A DNA stretch of 40,541 nt from Alphaproteobacteria bacterium (GTDB lineage: Bacteria > Pseudomonadota > Alphaproteobacteria > Micavibrionales > Micavibrionaceae). A program made the translations under genes and the position numbers. Under the pieces are notes generated by a model. It worked only from the letters and a program-made list of their open reading frames with translations, was not told where the DNA came from and made no database searches. Position 1 is the first letter of the stretch. The number at the start of each line of letters is the position of its first letter. Shown here piece by piece: positions 6,846 to 17,057 of the stretch. The DNA is taken from contig JAKLKY010000001.1 of assembly GCA_023150415.1 (NCBI GenBank), forward strand, positions 1 to 40,541. Reading direction: 5' to 3'.

Positions 6846-8261
6846 ATGCTTTTTGATATGTCTGCAAACAAGCAATTTCAATGTTTTGTTCCGTTTGTGT
6901 GCACGCTAGCGCTTTTTGTCTTTATGATATTTGCTGTGGTTGCGCCTGCCCATGCGGCTCGCGGCAAGGAAAATAATAAATACGCAGCCATGGTCATTGA
7001 TTCTGAAACAGGGCAGGTGCTGTTCGAACGTAATGGGGATAAGGCAGTATATCCCGCGTCCTTAACCAAGGTTATGACGCTGCTATTATTGTTCGAAGCG
7101 CTGGAAGCCGGCCAGGTCCGCCTGAATGATCGCATTCCAGTATCGGCCCATGCTGCGGCGGCGCCGCCTAGTAAATTGGGTCTTCGTGTCGGGAGCACCA
7201 TCAAGGTCAAGGATGCGATTTATGCCATGGTCACAAAATCGGCCAATGATGTTGCTGTCGCGGTAGGGGAGTTTCTCGGCGGGTCAGAGGCGCGCTTTGC
7301 TCAAATCATGACATCGCGGGCCAGACAACTGGGTATGCGAGGGACAACATTCCGCAATGCTTCTGGCCTTCATAACCCTGCGCAGACCACGACAGCACGC
7401 GACATGATCGTTCTCGCGCGGACCGTGATTCGGCAATACCCGGATTATTACCGTTATTTCTCAACACAAAATTTTACTTATAATGGACATTCCTATAATA
7501 ATCATAATCGGCTGATGGGGAAATATCCCGGCATGGATGGGATGAAAACCGGCTATGTGAACGCCTCGGGCTTTAATTTGGTGGCCTCGGCAGTGCGGGA
7601 TGATAAGCGTTTAATTGCTGTTGTATTTGGCGGGCGCACAGCCAATTCGCGAAATGCGGAAATGCGCAAGATACTTGATGCCTCTTTTGCGCGTATTAAC
7701 CAGACATCCTCCGGTATTCGTGTTGCATCGGCATCAGAGACCTTCGCCCCGAAACCTGTCGTGCGGGATGTGGTCGATGCCGAGGATATGCCGAATATGG
7801 CCATGGTTGAGCATTCTGCAGGGCAAAAGCAGGGCGCTTTAAACCCGATGATCGGGCAGGGTGACTTTGATCCCGGTATGGTCCGGCGGATGAATGCGGG
7901 CCTGCTGGCGATTGCTGCGCATCAGGGTATGCAAAAGCAAAATCCTGTTGTGCGGCCAGCACAGCGTCAAACACAACGGAGCCTAGTGACACCCGTTGTC
8001 AGCAGTGCATCGGCAAGGGGTTCTAAGGATTGGTCTATTCAAATTGGAGCTTTTAATAGCCGTGTTGCGAGTGAGGAATCAACTGCGCGTGCGCTTGGCA
8101 AATTGCCCGCCGTTCTGCGCCACGGACAGCCAGCCGTAGCCCCAATGAAAACCAATAAGGGGTGGCTCTACCGGGCACGCCTGAGCGGCTATACCCAGGC
8201 ACAGGCCAATGTGGCTTGTCGCTATCTGCGCGACTGTATTCCTGTTGCGCCGATTCGCTGA
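6846..8261 (+). CDS. dacA: D-alanyl-D-alanine carboxypeptidase (PBP5/6 family) with SPOR domain
   Basis: 471 residues from ATG 6846 (ATG 6858 is an alternative; neither has a strong ribosome binding site). There is a hydrophobic signal segment at residues 12-37 ending AHA. The peptidase S11 domain has all three motifs: SLTK (72-75), SAN (132-134) and KTG (234-236). It trims the terminal D-Ala of peptidoglycan pentapeptides in the periplasm. After a Pro/Gln-rich linker, residues about 392-468 form a SPOR domain (WSIQIGAFNSR, then GWLYRARLSGYTQAQANVACRYL), which binds denuded glycan at the division site. This architecture is common in alphaproteobacteria. The stop overlaps the start of the next gene in ATGA. 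Confidence 0.93.
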   Translation: MLFDMSANKQFQCFVPFVCTLALFVFMIFAVVAPAHAARGKENNKYAAMVIDSETGQVLFERNGDKAVYPASLTKVMTLLLLFEALEAGQVRLNDRIPVSAHAAAAPPSKLGLRVGSTIKVKDAIYAMVTKSANDVAVAVGEFLGGSEARFAQIMTSRARQLGMRGTTFRNASGLHNPAQTTTARDMIVLARTVIRQYPDYYRYFSTQNFTYNGHSYNNHNRLMGKYPGMDGMKTGYVNASGFNLVASAVRDDKRLIAVVFGGRTANSRNAEMRKILDASFARINQTSSGIRVASASETFAPKPVVRDVVDAEDMPNMAMVEHSAGQKQGALNPMIGQGDFDPGMVRRMNAGLLAIAAHQGMQKQNPVVRPAQRQTQRSLVTPVVSSASARGSKDWSIQIGAFNSRVASEESTARALGKLPAVLRHGQPAVAPMKTNKGWLYRARLSGYTQAQANVACRYLRDCIPVAPIR

Positions 8262-8980
8262 TGACGCAGGGCGAGCAATCGGGGAATGTCTTTTTTATTA
8301 TTCTGCTTGCTGTGGCTTTGCTTGGGCTTTTGTCAGCCGCTTTAATGCAAGGCTCTGATAGCGGAACATCTAACATTGATGATGAAACTCTTTCCATTCG
8401 CGCCTCTGAATTCCAGCGTCATGCCGGCGAATTTGAGCGGGCCGTTGCGGCTTTGCTGCAAAACGGGGTGAGTGAGAGCGATCTGCGGTTCAGTCATGCC
8501 GATGCGCCTTCGGAATACGCAGATGCGGGCGCTGCTGATTCGCAACAGGTATTCCATTCCGCGGGCGGAGCTGCAACCTACCGTGACCCGCCCGATAGCA
8601 TCAACGATGGCAGTACATGGGAATTTTATGGTGGTACGCATATTCCGGGCGTTGGCACCAGCAAGGCGGATCTCGTTGCGGTTCTACCCAATGTCACCGA
8701 CCAATTCTGTGCTAAGATCAATGCAATGAACGGGCAGGATGCACCTCAGGATACCGGCGGTTCTATCGGTTCAGGGGCAAGCCCCGGCAACTGTGTCTAT
8801 ACGGGCACGGATGGGCGCTTTGGTGCGACACACCAGTTTTTTGATCCGCCGAACACTATGTCTGAGGCCAGTTTCACACAGGATGCGAATTTAAGCGCAC
8901 CTCAGGCTGCCCTCGAAGCCTGCGTCGTTTGCGCAGCTGACAACAACAACTACGCCTACCATGTTTTATTGGCTCGTTAA
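8261..8980 (+). CDS. pilin-like single-pass membrane protein
   Basis: 239 residues starting at ATG 8261, which overlaps the dacA stop (ATGA). The N-terminus is a short polar stretch with Gly-Asn followed by about 20 hydrophobic residues (VFFIILLAVALLGLLSAAL), like type IV pilin or type II pseudopilin N-termini but without a Glu at position 5. The rest is exported, with Cys pairs (FCAKINAM, GNCVY, CVVCA) and Gly/Asp-rich loops. I recall abundant proteins of this plan in Micavibrio-like alphaproteobacteria, but no function is known to me. Coupling to a cell-wall carboxypeptidase suggests a cell envelope role (inference). Confidence 0.7.
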   Translation: MTQGEQSGNVFFIILLAVALLGLLSAALMQGSDSGTSNIDDETLSIRASEFQRHAGEFERAVAALLQNGVSESDLRFSHADAPSEYADAGAADSQQVFHSAGGAATYRDPPDSINDGSTWEFYGGTHIPGVGTSKADLVAVLPNVTDQFCAKINAMNGQDAPQDTGGSIGSGASPGNCVYTGTDGRFGATHQFFDPPNTMSEASFTQDANLSAPQAALEACVVCAADNNNYAYHVLLAR

Positions 8981-9037
8981 AAATGCTGAAATAAGAGCGA
9001 ACTCACGCGCGCGACCCGCGTTTGTGTCAGGAACAGC

Positions 9038-9148
9038 CTAAGCCGCAGTGGCCTTTGCGATATCCGTATCGAGGGAGATAACGTCCAGCATTACCCCAGG
9101 CTGGCTGGGTGCTTCGCGTGTCCATTGTTCTTTGAACTTATCACTCAT
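9038..9148 (-). CDS. small 36-residue protein
   Basis: ATG (complement of 9146-9148) opens a 36-codon frame ending in TAG at 9038-9040. The peptide starts MSDKFKEQWTREAPSQPG and ends in KATAA. An unusually strong ribosome binding site (AGGAGGAG) lies 6 nt upstream, and a promoter-like TTGGAA-N18-TATATT sits at 9172-9201 on the same strand. It has no membrane segment or cysteine. It is not recognised. It could be a cytosolic small protein or a peptide precursor, but no modification enzyme is encoded nearby. Confidence 0.6.
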   Translation of the reverse strand: MSDKFKEQWTREAPSQPGVMLDVISLDTDIAKATAA

Positions 9149-9171
9149 AAAGAGCTCCTCCTCTGCAATAT

Positions 9172-9201
9172 AATATAGCACTCTATTGGCAAAGTTTCCA
9201 A
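9172..9201 (-). promoter_or_regulatory. sigma-70-type promoter for the 36-residue gene
   Basis: On the minus strand: TTGGAA (9201-9196), an 18-nt spacer, TATATT (9177-9172). Transcription would start about 15-20 nt before the ATG, just upstream of the AGGAGGAG ribosome binding site. Confidence 0.5.
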
Positions 9202-9273
9202 TTATATTTGGTCTTTAATCGACAGCATAAAAGATCTTGATTTAAAACAACTATTTTTGTACATAAAGCCTGT

Positions 9274-10551
9274 ATGACCCCCGCCGCCCGTATCCAAGCC
9301 TGTATCGATATTATTGAAAAAATTAATAAAAGCACTATCCCCATGGATTCAACGATTGGGGATTATATGCGCGTACGGCGCTATGTCGGCGCCAAGGACA
9401 GAGCCGAAATAGCAGAACGTTGCTATGCCATGATGCGTGCCTGGGGGCGTGTTGGCTGGTGGCTGACACGCACCGGCACGGCGGATACCCCACGTAACCG
9501 GGTCATAACATTTCTAATTCTAGGCGAGGGGTGCGATGAAAAGCGCATTGGCCAACTTTTTAACGGCGCCAAGCACAGTCCACAAGAAATTACCGAAGCT
9601 GAGCAAGGTTTTATCGCACGCCTTGACGGCTCGCTTGAGCATTCCGAAATGCCAGAAGCCATACGCGTTGAATGTCCGTCAACGCATGAAGAAGTGCTGC
9701 GGCAGGTTTTTGGTGCTGATTTTGTGCCCGAAATGGTGGCAATGCTCACGCCCGCGACGCTCGATTTGCGGGTGAATGTGTTTCTTGCCACTCGGGAAAA
9801 GGTTCAGGTTTTTCTCAAGGCCGATGGTGTAGAGACAAAAGAAACCCCTGTTTCGCCCTGGGGATTGCGTTGCGCAGGTAAAGCTTATTTGTCGAAAACA
9901 AAGGCCTTTCATAAAGGCTGGATTGAGATTCAGGATGAAGGATCACAGCTTATTGCTTGGCTTTGCGACGCACAGCCGGGTATGCAGGTGCTTGATTATT
10001 GCGCTGGTGCGGGCGGCAAGACTTTGGCTTTAGCAGCATCCATGATGCGAAAGGGCAGGATTGTGGCGATGGACACCGAAACGCGCCGTCTTGAAAAGGG
10101 CCGCGAACGTTTTCGCAAAGCGCAGGTCAGCGATATCATTGAGGTCCGCCCTCTGCTCGAGGAGCGTCATAAAAAATGGCTGCGCCGACAGAAAGAGACC
10201 TTCGACCGTGTGCTGGTGGATGTGCCCTGCAGCGGTAGCGGCACCTGGCGCCGTAATCCGGATATGCGCTGGCGGCAGTATGGGCCATCGTTGGAGGAGC
10301 TAGTGGCGGTTCAAGCAGATATCTTGGACCGCGTGGCGCATACGCTGAAGCCGGGCGGTAAGCTTATTTATGCCACATGTTCTCTCTTTCCAGCAGAAAA
10401 CGAGAGCCAGGTAGAGGCTTTCTTGCAACGCCATCCGAATTATCGTCCGGAGCCCTTGCCCGAAGCGATACGCAACGGATCTTATATGCGCTTGACACCC
10501 TTGCGGCATGGAACCGATGGTTTTTTTGCTGCGGTTATGGTGAAAGTTTGA
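9274..10551 (+). CDS. RsmB/NOP-family RNA m5C methyltransferase
   Basis: 425 residues. The N-terminal 150 residues are helical and NusB-like, as in RsmB. The C-terminal Rossmann methyltransferase domain has the SAM-binding DYCAGAGGKT (241-250), the PCSG motif with Cys319, and the catalytic TC at 368-369 (YATCSLFPAENE), the two-cysteine signature of RNA m5C methyltransferases. Expected to methylate cytosine in 16S rRNA or tRNA using S-adenosylmethionine. The exact target cannot be read from the sequence, and alphaproteobacteria often have more than one paralogue. The ATG at 9274 follows an AT-rich 125-bp intergenic stretch shared with the divergent small gene. Confidence 0.9.
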   Translation: MTPAARIQACIDIIEKINKSTIPMDSTIGDYMRVRRYVGAKDRAEIAERCYAMMRAWGRVGWWLTRTGTADTPRNRVITFLILGEGCDEKRIGQLFNGAKHSPQEITEAEQGFIARLDGSLEHSEMPEAIRVECPSTHEEVLRQVFGADFVPEMVAMLTPATLDLRVNVFLATREKVQVFLKADGVETKETPVSPWGLRCAGKAYLSKTKAFHKGWIEIQDEGSQLIAWLCDAQPGMQVLDYCAGAGGKTLALAASMMRKGRIVAMDTETRRLEKGRERFRKAQVSDIIEVRPLLEERHKKWLRRQKETFDRVLVDVPCSGSGTWRRNPDMRWRQYGPSLEELVAVQADILDRVAHTLKPGGKLIYATCSLFPAENESQVEAFLQRHPNYRPEPLPEAIRNGSYMRLTPLRHGTDGFFAAVMVKV

Positions 10552-10668
10552 GAGAAGAAGGAAAATGAGGGCACAATAATTGTTGTGTGCGCTTGTCATG
10601 CCCTATTGCTTTTGCTGCGCGATAATTTCATAGTGATAGCAACTTGAATCTGCAGCAAGGATACTCGC

Positions 10669-11520
10669 ATGCACCGGTTTTTTTCTCTGATCGCGTTGCT
10701 TCCTTTTGTTTTGATTAGCACTGCCAGCGCCAGCCCGGATGTCTGGCAGCTCGGGATGCAGGCGCCTGCATCGCCCTCTGCTGAACATTTGCATGATTTT
10801 CACAATTTACTACTTTATATTATAACCGGTATTGTCTTTTTTGTTCTTGCTTTGCTGCTGTTTGTTATCATCCGCTTTAACAAGCGCGCCAATCCCGTGC
10901 CGGCGAAGTTTTCGCACAATGTTTTGGTGGAAGTCGTCTGGACTGTGATTCCGGTCATCATTTTAATTGTCATCGCCATTCCATCGTTCAAGCTCCTGTA
11001 TTTCCTTGACCGTACGGCGGAGCCGGAAATGACACTCAAACTTACAGGTTATCAATGGTATTGGGGCTATGAGTATCCGGATCATGGCGGCGTGAATTTC
11101 CAGTCCTATATGGTGCCTGCGTCAGACCTCAAACCCGGACAGGTGCGTTTGCTCTCGACGGACAATCCTGTTGTGCTTCCTGTAGACACAAATATCCAGA
11201 TCCTCTCTACGGCTTCGGATGTTATCCATGCTTGGGCTGTGCCGGCGCTGGGCGTTAAGATCGATGCTATTCCGGGACGTCTGAATGAGACATGGGTAAA
11301 TATTTCTAAACCTGGAACTTATTTCGGACAGTGTTCGGAGATCTGTGGCAAGGACCATGCGTTCATGCCCATCGAGATCAAGGCCGTGCCAAAGGAAGAA
11401 TTTAATGCCTGGGTTGTTGCTCAGGGTGGCAGTCTGAGGGCAGCCGTGGAACAGACGTCGGCGCAGCCGCCCGAGACGTCGGAGCAATCCATTGAACAGC
11501 CCGCGCAAAAAACAGAATAG
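10669..11520 (+). CDS. coxB: cytochrome c oxidase subunit II
   Basis: 283 residues: a signal peptide (cut near residue 21), two membrane spans (about 47-69 and 87-110), then the periplasmic cupredoxin domain. CuA ligands are all present: His187, Cys222, Glu224, Cys226, His230 and Met233 (QCSEICGKDHAFM). The aromatic patch YQWYWGYEYPD is typical of the electron entry region. It takes electrons from cytochrome c and passes them to haem a in subunit I. The tail from residue 250 is Gln/Pro/Glu-rich and longer than usual. The coxA start lies 27 nt downstream, so they are in one operon. Confidence 0.96.
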   Translation: MHRFFSLIALLPFVLISTASASPDVWQLGMQAPASPSAEHLHDFHNLLLYIITGIVFFVLALLLFVIIRFNKRANPVPAKFSHNVLVEVVWTVIPVIILIVIAIPSFKLLYFLDRTAEPEMTLKLTGYQWYWGYEYPDHGGVNFQSYMVPASDLKPGQVRLLSTDNPVVLPVDTNIQILSTASDVIHAWAVPALGVKIDAIPGRLNETWVNISKPGTYFGQCSEICGKDHAFMPIEIKAVPKEEFNAWVVAQGGSLRAAVEQTSAQPPETSEQSIEQPAQKTE

Positions 11521-11547
11521 AATTGGAAAAGAAATCGAGGTCTTATC

Positions 11548-13132
<1,585 letters not shown>

Positions 13133-13216
13133 GCGGCGCCAGTACGGCTATCAATACAATTCGACTTTGCTATCGTTTTGTGTTTGTCTTTGGCGCATAT
13201 TTGTTTAAATTAAGGC

Positions 13217-14104
13217 ATGAGCCAGACAGACACGGCTACAGCTTATATCGCACAGCACGAGCTTCGCCCCTATCTTATACTCCTTAAGCCCAAGGTGATG
13301 AGCCTGGTGGTCTTTACCGCTTTTGCCGGGATGGCGGTGGCGCCGGGTTTTTCATCGATGCATCCGTTTTTGGTCGCGGTGACGCTTTTATGCATCGCTG
13401 TCAATGCGGGCGCTGCCGGCGCAATCAACATGTGGTACGACCGCGATATTGACGGGCTGATGCGGCGTACCGCTGCGCGACCGATTCCGACGGGAATGAT
13501 TATGGCCGATGACGGGCTGGGGTTCGGGATTTTTCTATCGCTGCTTTCAGTGATGGTTATGGCGCTGGCGACCAATATTCTGGCCGCGGCATTGCTGGCA
13601 GCGGCGAATCTGTTTTACGTGTTTGTGTATACGATCTGGCTCAAGCGCCGTACGCCGCAGAACATCGTCATCGGCGGCGCGGCGGGTGCGTTTCCGCCGC
13701 TGATTGGCTGGGCGGCGGTGACGGGGGATATTTCTTTATATCCTTTGATCTTGTTTTCCATCATCTTCTTTTGGACGCCGCCGCATTTCTGGGCGCTGGC
13801 GCTATTTGCCTCGGACGATTACAAGCGCGCGGGTATTCCCATGATGCCACTGACGCACGGGACGCGGGCGACGAAAATTCAGATGCTGGCCTATACGCTG
13901 GTTTTGCTGCCGCTGACGTTGCTGCCATTCGTCCTGGGGTATGAGGGCATGGCGTACAGTCTGTGCGCCCTTGGCCTCAGCGGTTTTTTCATCTATACGG
14001 CTTGGCGCGTATTGCGTGCTGAAGGGCATGGCGCGGCCAAGCGTATGTTTGGCTATTCGATCTTTTATCTGTTTGCTTTATTCCTGGCCGTGGTTATATT
14101 TTAA
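13217..14104 (+). CDS. ctaB: protohaem IX farnesyltransferase (haem O synthase)
   Basis: 295 residues with about nine membrane spans of the UbiA prenyltransferase superfamily. The first Asp-rich motif NMWYDRDIDGLMRRTAARP is at residues 71-89, and the second active-site loop has SDDYKRAGIPMMP. It attaches a farnesyl group to haem b, the first step of making haem a for the oxidase encoded just upstream. AAGG lies just before ATG 13217. The 84-bp gap after coxA is AT-rich without a clear terminator, so it is probably in the cox operon. Confidence 0.95.
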   Translation: MSQTDTATAYIAQHELRPYLILLKPKVMSLVVFTAFAGMAVAPGFSSMHPFLVAVTLLCIAVNAGAAGAINMWYDRDIDGLMRRTAARPIPTGMIMADDGLGFGIFLSLLSVMVMALATNILAAALLAAANLFYVFVYTIWLKRRTPQNIVIGGAAGAFPPLIGWAAVTGDISLYPLILFSIIFFWTPPHFWALALFASDDYKRAGIPMMPLTHGTRATKIQMLAYTLVLLPLTLLPFVLGYEGMAYSLCALGLSGFFIYTAWRVLRAEGHGAAKRMFGYSIFYLFALFLAVVIF

Positions 14105-14106
14105 AT

Positions 14107-14562
14107 ATGCCGCTGGGGTCCCTTCATCGTCGCAAATTTAAAAGCAACATGATCCTGTTGGCACTGGTTATTGGGTTTGTCGCACTGGTGTTCGCGATCA
14201 CGATTGTAAAAATGGCGCGCGCGGAAGAGGATGCACAAATCCTTGAAGGTTGCCCCGCGCCGATTTCCGGTGATTTATCGACCGATGCCGTCACATCAAA
14301 CTGCGATATGTACATGCGCCAAATTGAGTATGGCGACGAACGTGCAAAATTTCGGGAAAACCTTGATAAACGCCGTGAGGACTATGCAAAGCCTCGAGCA
14401 GAAGCCTTGAAGAAATATAATAAGGCTTTGGAGGAACGAGATAAGTCAGCAACTAATGATCAGGATGAGAAGTCACCCGATCTTGAGAGTGACGGAGAAA
14501 AAGCAAAAGAACAGGAAGACAAGGTTATATCTACGGACGCGCAAGATTCTGAGATGAAATAA
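14107..14562 (+). CDS. CoxF-like small membrane protein with a charged C-terminal extension
   Basis: 151 residues beginning 2 nt after the ctaB stop. The N-terminus (HRRKFKSNM, then a single membrane span ending LVFAITIVKMAR at about residue 38) matches the pattern of CoxF proteins, which sit between ctaB and ctaG in alphaproteobacterial cox operons. CoxF is usually only the span and a few residues; here about 110 charged, Glu/Lys-rich and probably helical residues follow (KRREDYAKPRAEALKKYNKALEE). Two cysteines (Cys57, Cys71) follow the span, on the periplasmic side if the N-terminus is inside. The next genes expected in the operon, ctaG and coxC, are absent. Confidence 0.6.
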   Translation: MPLGSLHRRKFKSNMILLALVIGFVALVFAITIVKMARAEEDAQILEGCPAPISGDLSTDAVTSNCDMYMRQIEYGDERAKFRENLDKRREDYAKPRAEALKKYNKALEERDKSATNDQDEKSPDLESDGEKAKEQEDKVISTDAQDSEMK

Positions 14563-14565
14563 GTT

Positions 14566-14937
14566 TTATAATTTTAGTCTTGTTGTTCTTAACTCAACCC
14601 CCGCGCCGCACGCATTCGGATAGATGGTTTGTTTGCTGAGGCGCAGGTTGATGCTTTGCACAACAGGGAAGGTGAAGGCGAAATCCTGAAACTCCTGCAA
14701 ATAGGTTTCTAGAAGATCGACATGCGGGCGTTGCTCCCAGCTTTTTATGAATTGTGCGATGCGGTCATAATCAAGAAAGCCGCCACTTTTTAGCGCGCTA
14801 CGATACGTATCGGCATCACAGAATAATTCAGCGCTAACCTCCACAGGCTGAGGCGCTTGGCGCTCATGGGGTAAGAGGCCGATGCGGATATTCACCCGCA
14901 GACGGTCGATGAAGATGGAAATGGTGTTCTCAGGCAT
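14566..14937 (-). CDS. folB: dihydroneopterin aldolase
   Basis: 123 residues matching FolB: a strand IFIDRLRVNIRIGLLPHERQAPQPVEV at the N-terminus including the conserved His-Glu and Gln, a LDYDRIAQFI segment, LLETYLQEF, and LRLSKQTI with the catalytic Lys. It converts dihydroneopterin to hydroxymethyl-dihydropterin in folate synthesis. The gene diverges from folA, with the two start codons 11 bp apart, so regulatory signals for each must lie within the other gene. It converges on the CoxF-like gene with a 3-bp gap. No clear ribosome binding site is seen. Confidence 0.85.
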   Translation of the reverse strand: MPENTISIFIDRLRVNIRIGLLPHERQAPQPVEVSAELFCDADTYRSALKSGGFLDYDRIAQFIKSWEQRPHVDLLETYLQEFQDFAFTFPVVQSINLRLSKQTIYPNACGAGVELRTTRLKL

Positions 14938-14948
14938 GCTAGTTTCTG

Positions 14949-15449
14949 ATGATGAAGCTTTCCTCTATCGTCGCTATGACGCAAAACCGGGTAATTGGCA
15001 AGAATAATGCGATGCCCTGGCATGTGCCGGAAGACCTCAAACGGTTTAAGGCCCTGACTATGGGTAAGCCGATGATCATGGGCCGCAAATGTTTTGAATC
15101 CTTGCCAGGCATTCTCCCCGGCAGGCCGCATATTGTGGTCAGCCGAACCTCTCCCAGAAATACAACAACTAACAATAAAGTGCATTATGTAAAATCAATT
15201 AGGGAGGGAATTAATCTAGGGAAGGGTATGGCCCGAGAAAGTGGTGCGGATGAAGTTTTTATCATCGGCGGCGGGGAGATTTACGCGCAGACAATGGGTA
15301 TGATCGACAGACTTTATCTGACGCTCCTTCACGAAGAGTATGAAGGCGATACGTTCTTCCCTGCGTTCGATTGGGCAGCATGGAAAGTTTTATTGGAGCA
15401 GAAAGAAGAGCAATACAGCTTTTTCATTCTGCAAAAATCAACGCATTGA
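14949..15449 (+). CDS. folA: dihydrofolate reductase
   Basis: 166 residues. The DHFR pattern is complete: IVAMTQNRVIGKNNAMPW, PEDLKRFKALT with the catalytic acidic residue, KPMIMGRKCFESLP, the GGGEIY motif binding NADPH and FFPAFDWAAWK near the end. It reduces dihydrofolate to tetrahydrofolate. ATG 14949 is followed by a second ATG at 14952; no strong ribosome binding site is present. In many alphaproteobacteria folA stands directly before hflKC; here an unknown gene and mrp separate them. The last 12 nt overlap the converging gene at 15438. Confidence 0.93.
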   Translation: MMKLSSIVAMTQNRVIGKNNAMPWHVPEDLKRFKALTMGKPMIMGRKCFESLPGILPGRPHIVVSRTSPRNTTTNNKVHYVKSIREGINLGKGMARESGADEVFIIGGGEIYAQTMGMIDRLYLTLLHEEYEGDTFFPAFDWAAWKVLLEQKEEQYSFFILQKSTH

Positions 15450-15857
15450 TAATTGGGTATCAATGCGGTCAAGTGTTTCGGTGGAGGGAACCCATTGTAA
15501 AATCATGCCTGCTCTTGTAACCGGGGGTGTAGGGCCTTCGGTGTTGAGAAAAAGCTTAATGTCATCAATATTAAAACCAGAGATAACACCAAGCGCTAAT
15601 GTACGTTCCTGGTCCTCAGAATGAACCACAATTTTTCTCAATTGTGGATTATCAACCATAAAAATCCCAATTATGCGCTTTATTTTTTGTGGATTTGCTG
15701 ACCTTATAGTTCTTTCATCAATGCCGTCCCGAATTATATATTGCTCGGCGATACCCTTTAGGCCCGCTGCTTTTTCAAAGGCAAGCGCGGGACTTTTTGT
15801 TGCCGTTATGTGATTGTAGTAAAAGCCTCGAGCGGCTCTAAAAATTCTTGCAAGCAT
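15438..15857 (-). CDS. hypothetical protein
   Basis: 139 residues; not recognised. Basic N-terminus (MLARIFRAARGFYY) without a clear membrane segment, then an alpha/beta-looking domain with an Ile/Lys-rich strand (KIKRIIGIFMVDNP, LRKIVVHSEDQER) and a Pro-rich loop (TEGPTPPVTR). Codon use is AT-rich compared with folA and mrp, which suggests acquisition or relaxed selection. It converges on folA with a 12-nt overlap. Upstream (15858-15953) is AT-rich with no gene. Confidence 0.55.
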   Translation of the reverse strand: MLARIFRAARGFYYNHITATKSPALAFEKAAGLKGIAEQYIIRDGIDERTIRSANPQKIKRIIGIFMVDNPQLRKIVVHSEDQERTLALGVISGFNIDDIKLFLNTEGPTPPVTRAGMILQWVPSTETLDRIDTQLSMR

Positions 15858-15946
15858 TCTTTATTTTACATACAATATAAAAATTTATCAAATTTAAAAT
15901 AATATAATCAATTGTAACAAAATTTTTGTTTTGGGGCGCGAAGGAT

Positions 15947-16002
15947 AAAAAAAGCCGTTATCCCTGCGGTTTGCGGAGCAACGCGGAGCTAGCTTAAACG
16001 GC
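15947..16002 (-). terminator. Rho-independent terminator of mrp
   Basis: Read on the minus strand: GCCGTT (16002-15997), a structured loop with a TTGC/GCAA inner stem, then AACGGC (15959-15954) followed directly by seven T. It lies 25 nt after the mrp stop. The outer stem is only 6 bp. Confidence 0.65.
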
Positions 16003-16026
16003 GGGAATGGCGGTTGCTGTATATTC

Positions 16027-17034
16027 TTAGCTACAATCAATCTTTTGCACCATCTCCTGAAAATACTTCGTATCCGGCCGTCCGGCGTCGCCTTCCGCGC
16101 GTATAGTGGCATTCAGAGGAATAGCGCCCAGGAACGGCACGCCGATTTCTTTTGCTTCGGCCTGCGCGCCGCCATGGCCGAACACATCATCGCGATGGCC
16201 GCAGGCGGGGCAGTGATAGAAGGACATATTTTCTACAATTCCTAAAATCGAGACGTTTAGTTTTTGGAACATCTGCACGGCCTTGCGGGCGTCAATGAGT
16301 GCGATGTCTTGCGGCGTTGAAACAATCACAGCGCCCGTCAACGGGACTTTCTGCGCCAGGGTCAATTGCGCGTCGCCGGTGCCGGGGGGCAAGTCGATAA
16401 TCATGATGTCGCAGCCAGTCCAATCGACATCGCGCAATAATTGATAGACTGCCGTTTGCACCATCGGCCCGCGCCAGATCAGGGCCTGATCGGTATCCAT
16501 CAGAAAGCCGATGGACATCACGGCCATGCCGTGCGCCTGCAGGGGAATGATTTGGTCCTTTTGGTTACGCTCCGGCTTTTGCCCCTCCAGCCCCATCATT
16601 TTCGGAATCGAGGGACCGTAGATATCGGCATCGAGCAGCCCGACCTTGTGCCCAGCCTGTGCCAGTGCCGCGGCCAGATTGACGGAAACGGTTGATTTTC
16701 CCACGCCGCCCTTGCCCGAGGCCACAGCGATGATGTGTTTGACCGGCAGGATCAGCGGCGGGTTTTTGTTTATGCCGTGCGGATCGGGCAGTTTTCGCTC
16801 CGCGTTCAGGATTACCGTGGCTTTGCGTTGGCCAGCCAGCGCGGCAATTACGCGCTCCGCTTGCTGCCGTAGGGGCTCAAGCGCTGGCGCGCGGGCGGCA
16901 TCGACTCCCAGAATGACGATCGCTTCGCCTGGTACTGGGGTTTGAATATCGGCAATCCAGTCAACGATCGAACGGCCGGTAGCCGGGTCGATCACCGCTT
17001 GTAGGGCCGTACGAATTTTTTCGCGTTCATCCAT
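16027..17034 (-). CDS. mrp: Mrp/ApbC-type P-loop iron-sulfur carrier ATPase
   Basis: 335 residues. The N-terminal 80-90 residues match the MIP18/DUF59-like domain; the P-loop ATPase domain begins with the deviant Walker A SGKGGVGKS (residues 106-114), followed by DADIYGPSIP, IWRGPM, DLPPGTGD and the bridging cluster motif CPACG. These are the hallmarks of Mrp/ApbC/Nbp35 proteins, which bind and transfer an Fe-S cluster to apo-proteins. ATG 17034 is preferred; another ATG two codons downstream is out of frame with it. It diverges from hflK over 61 bp with a palindrome in the middle. Confidence 0.93.
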   Translation of the reverse strand: MDEREKIRTALQAVIDPATGRSIVDWIADIQTPVPGEAIVILGVDAARAPALEPLRQQAERVIAALAGQRKATVILNAERKLPDPHGINKNPPLILPVKHIIAVASGKGGVGKSTVSVNLAAALAQAGHKVGLLDADIYGPSIPKMMGLEGQKPERNQKDQIIPLQAHGMAVMSIGFLMDTDQALIWRGPMVQTAVYQLLRDVDWTGCDIMIIDLPPGTGDAQLTLAQKVPLTGAVIVSTPQDIALIDARKAVQMFQKLNVSILGIVENMSFYHCPACGHRDDVFGHGGAQAEAKEIGVPFLGAIPLNATIRAEGDAGRPDTKYFQEMVQKIDCS

Positions 17035-17057
17035 TGCTTTCTCAAGCGAAAGAGATA

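Noticed and set aside
10560-10620. A weak inverted repeat (GCACAATAATTGTTGTGTGC) after the RsmB-like gene
   Set aside because: The stem is short and imperfect with no T-run; neither a terminator nor an operator can be supported.
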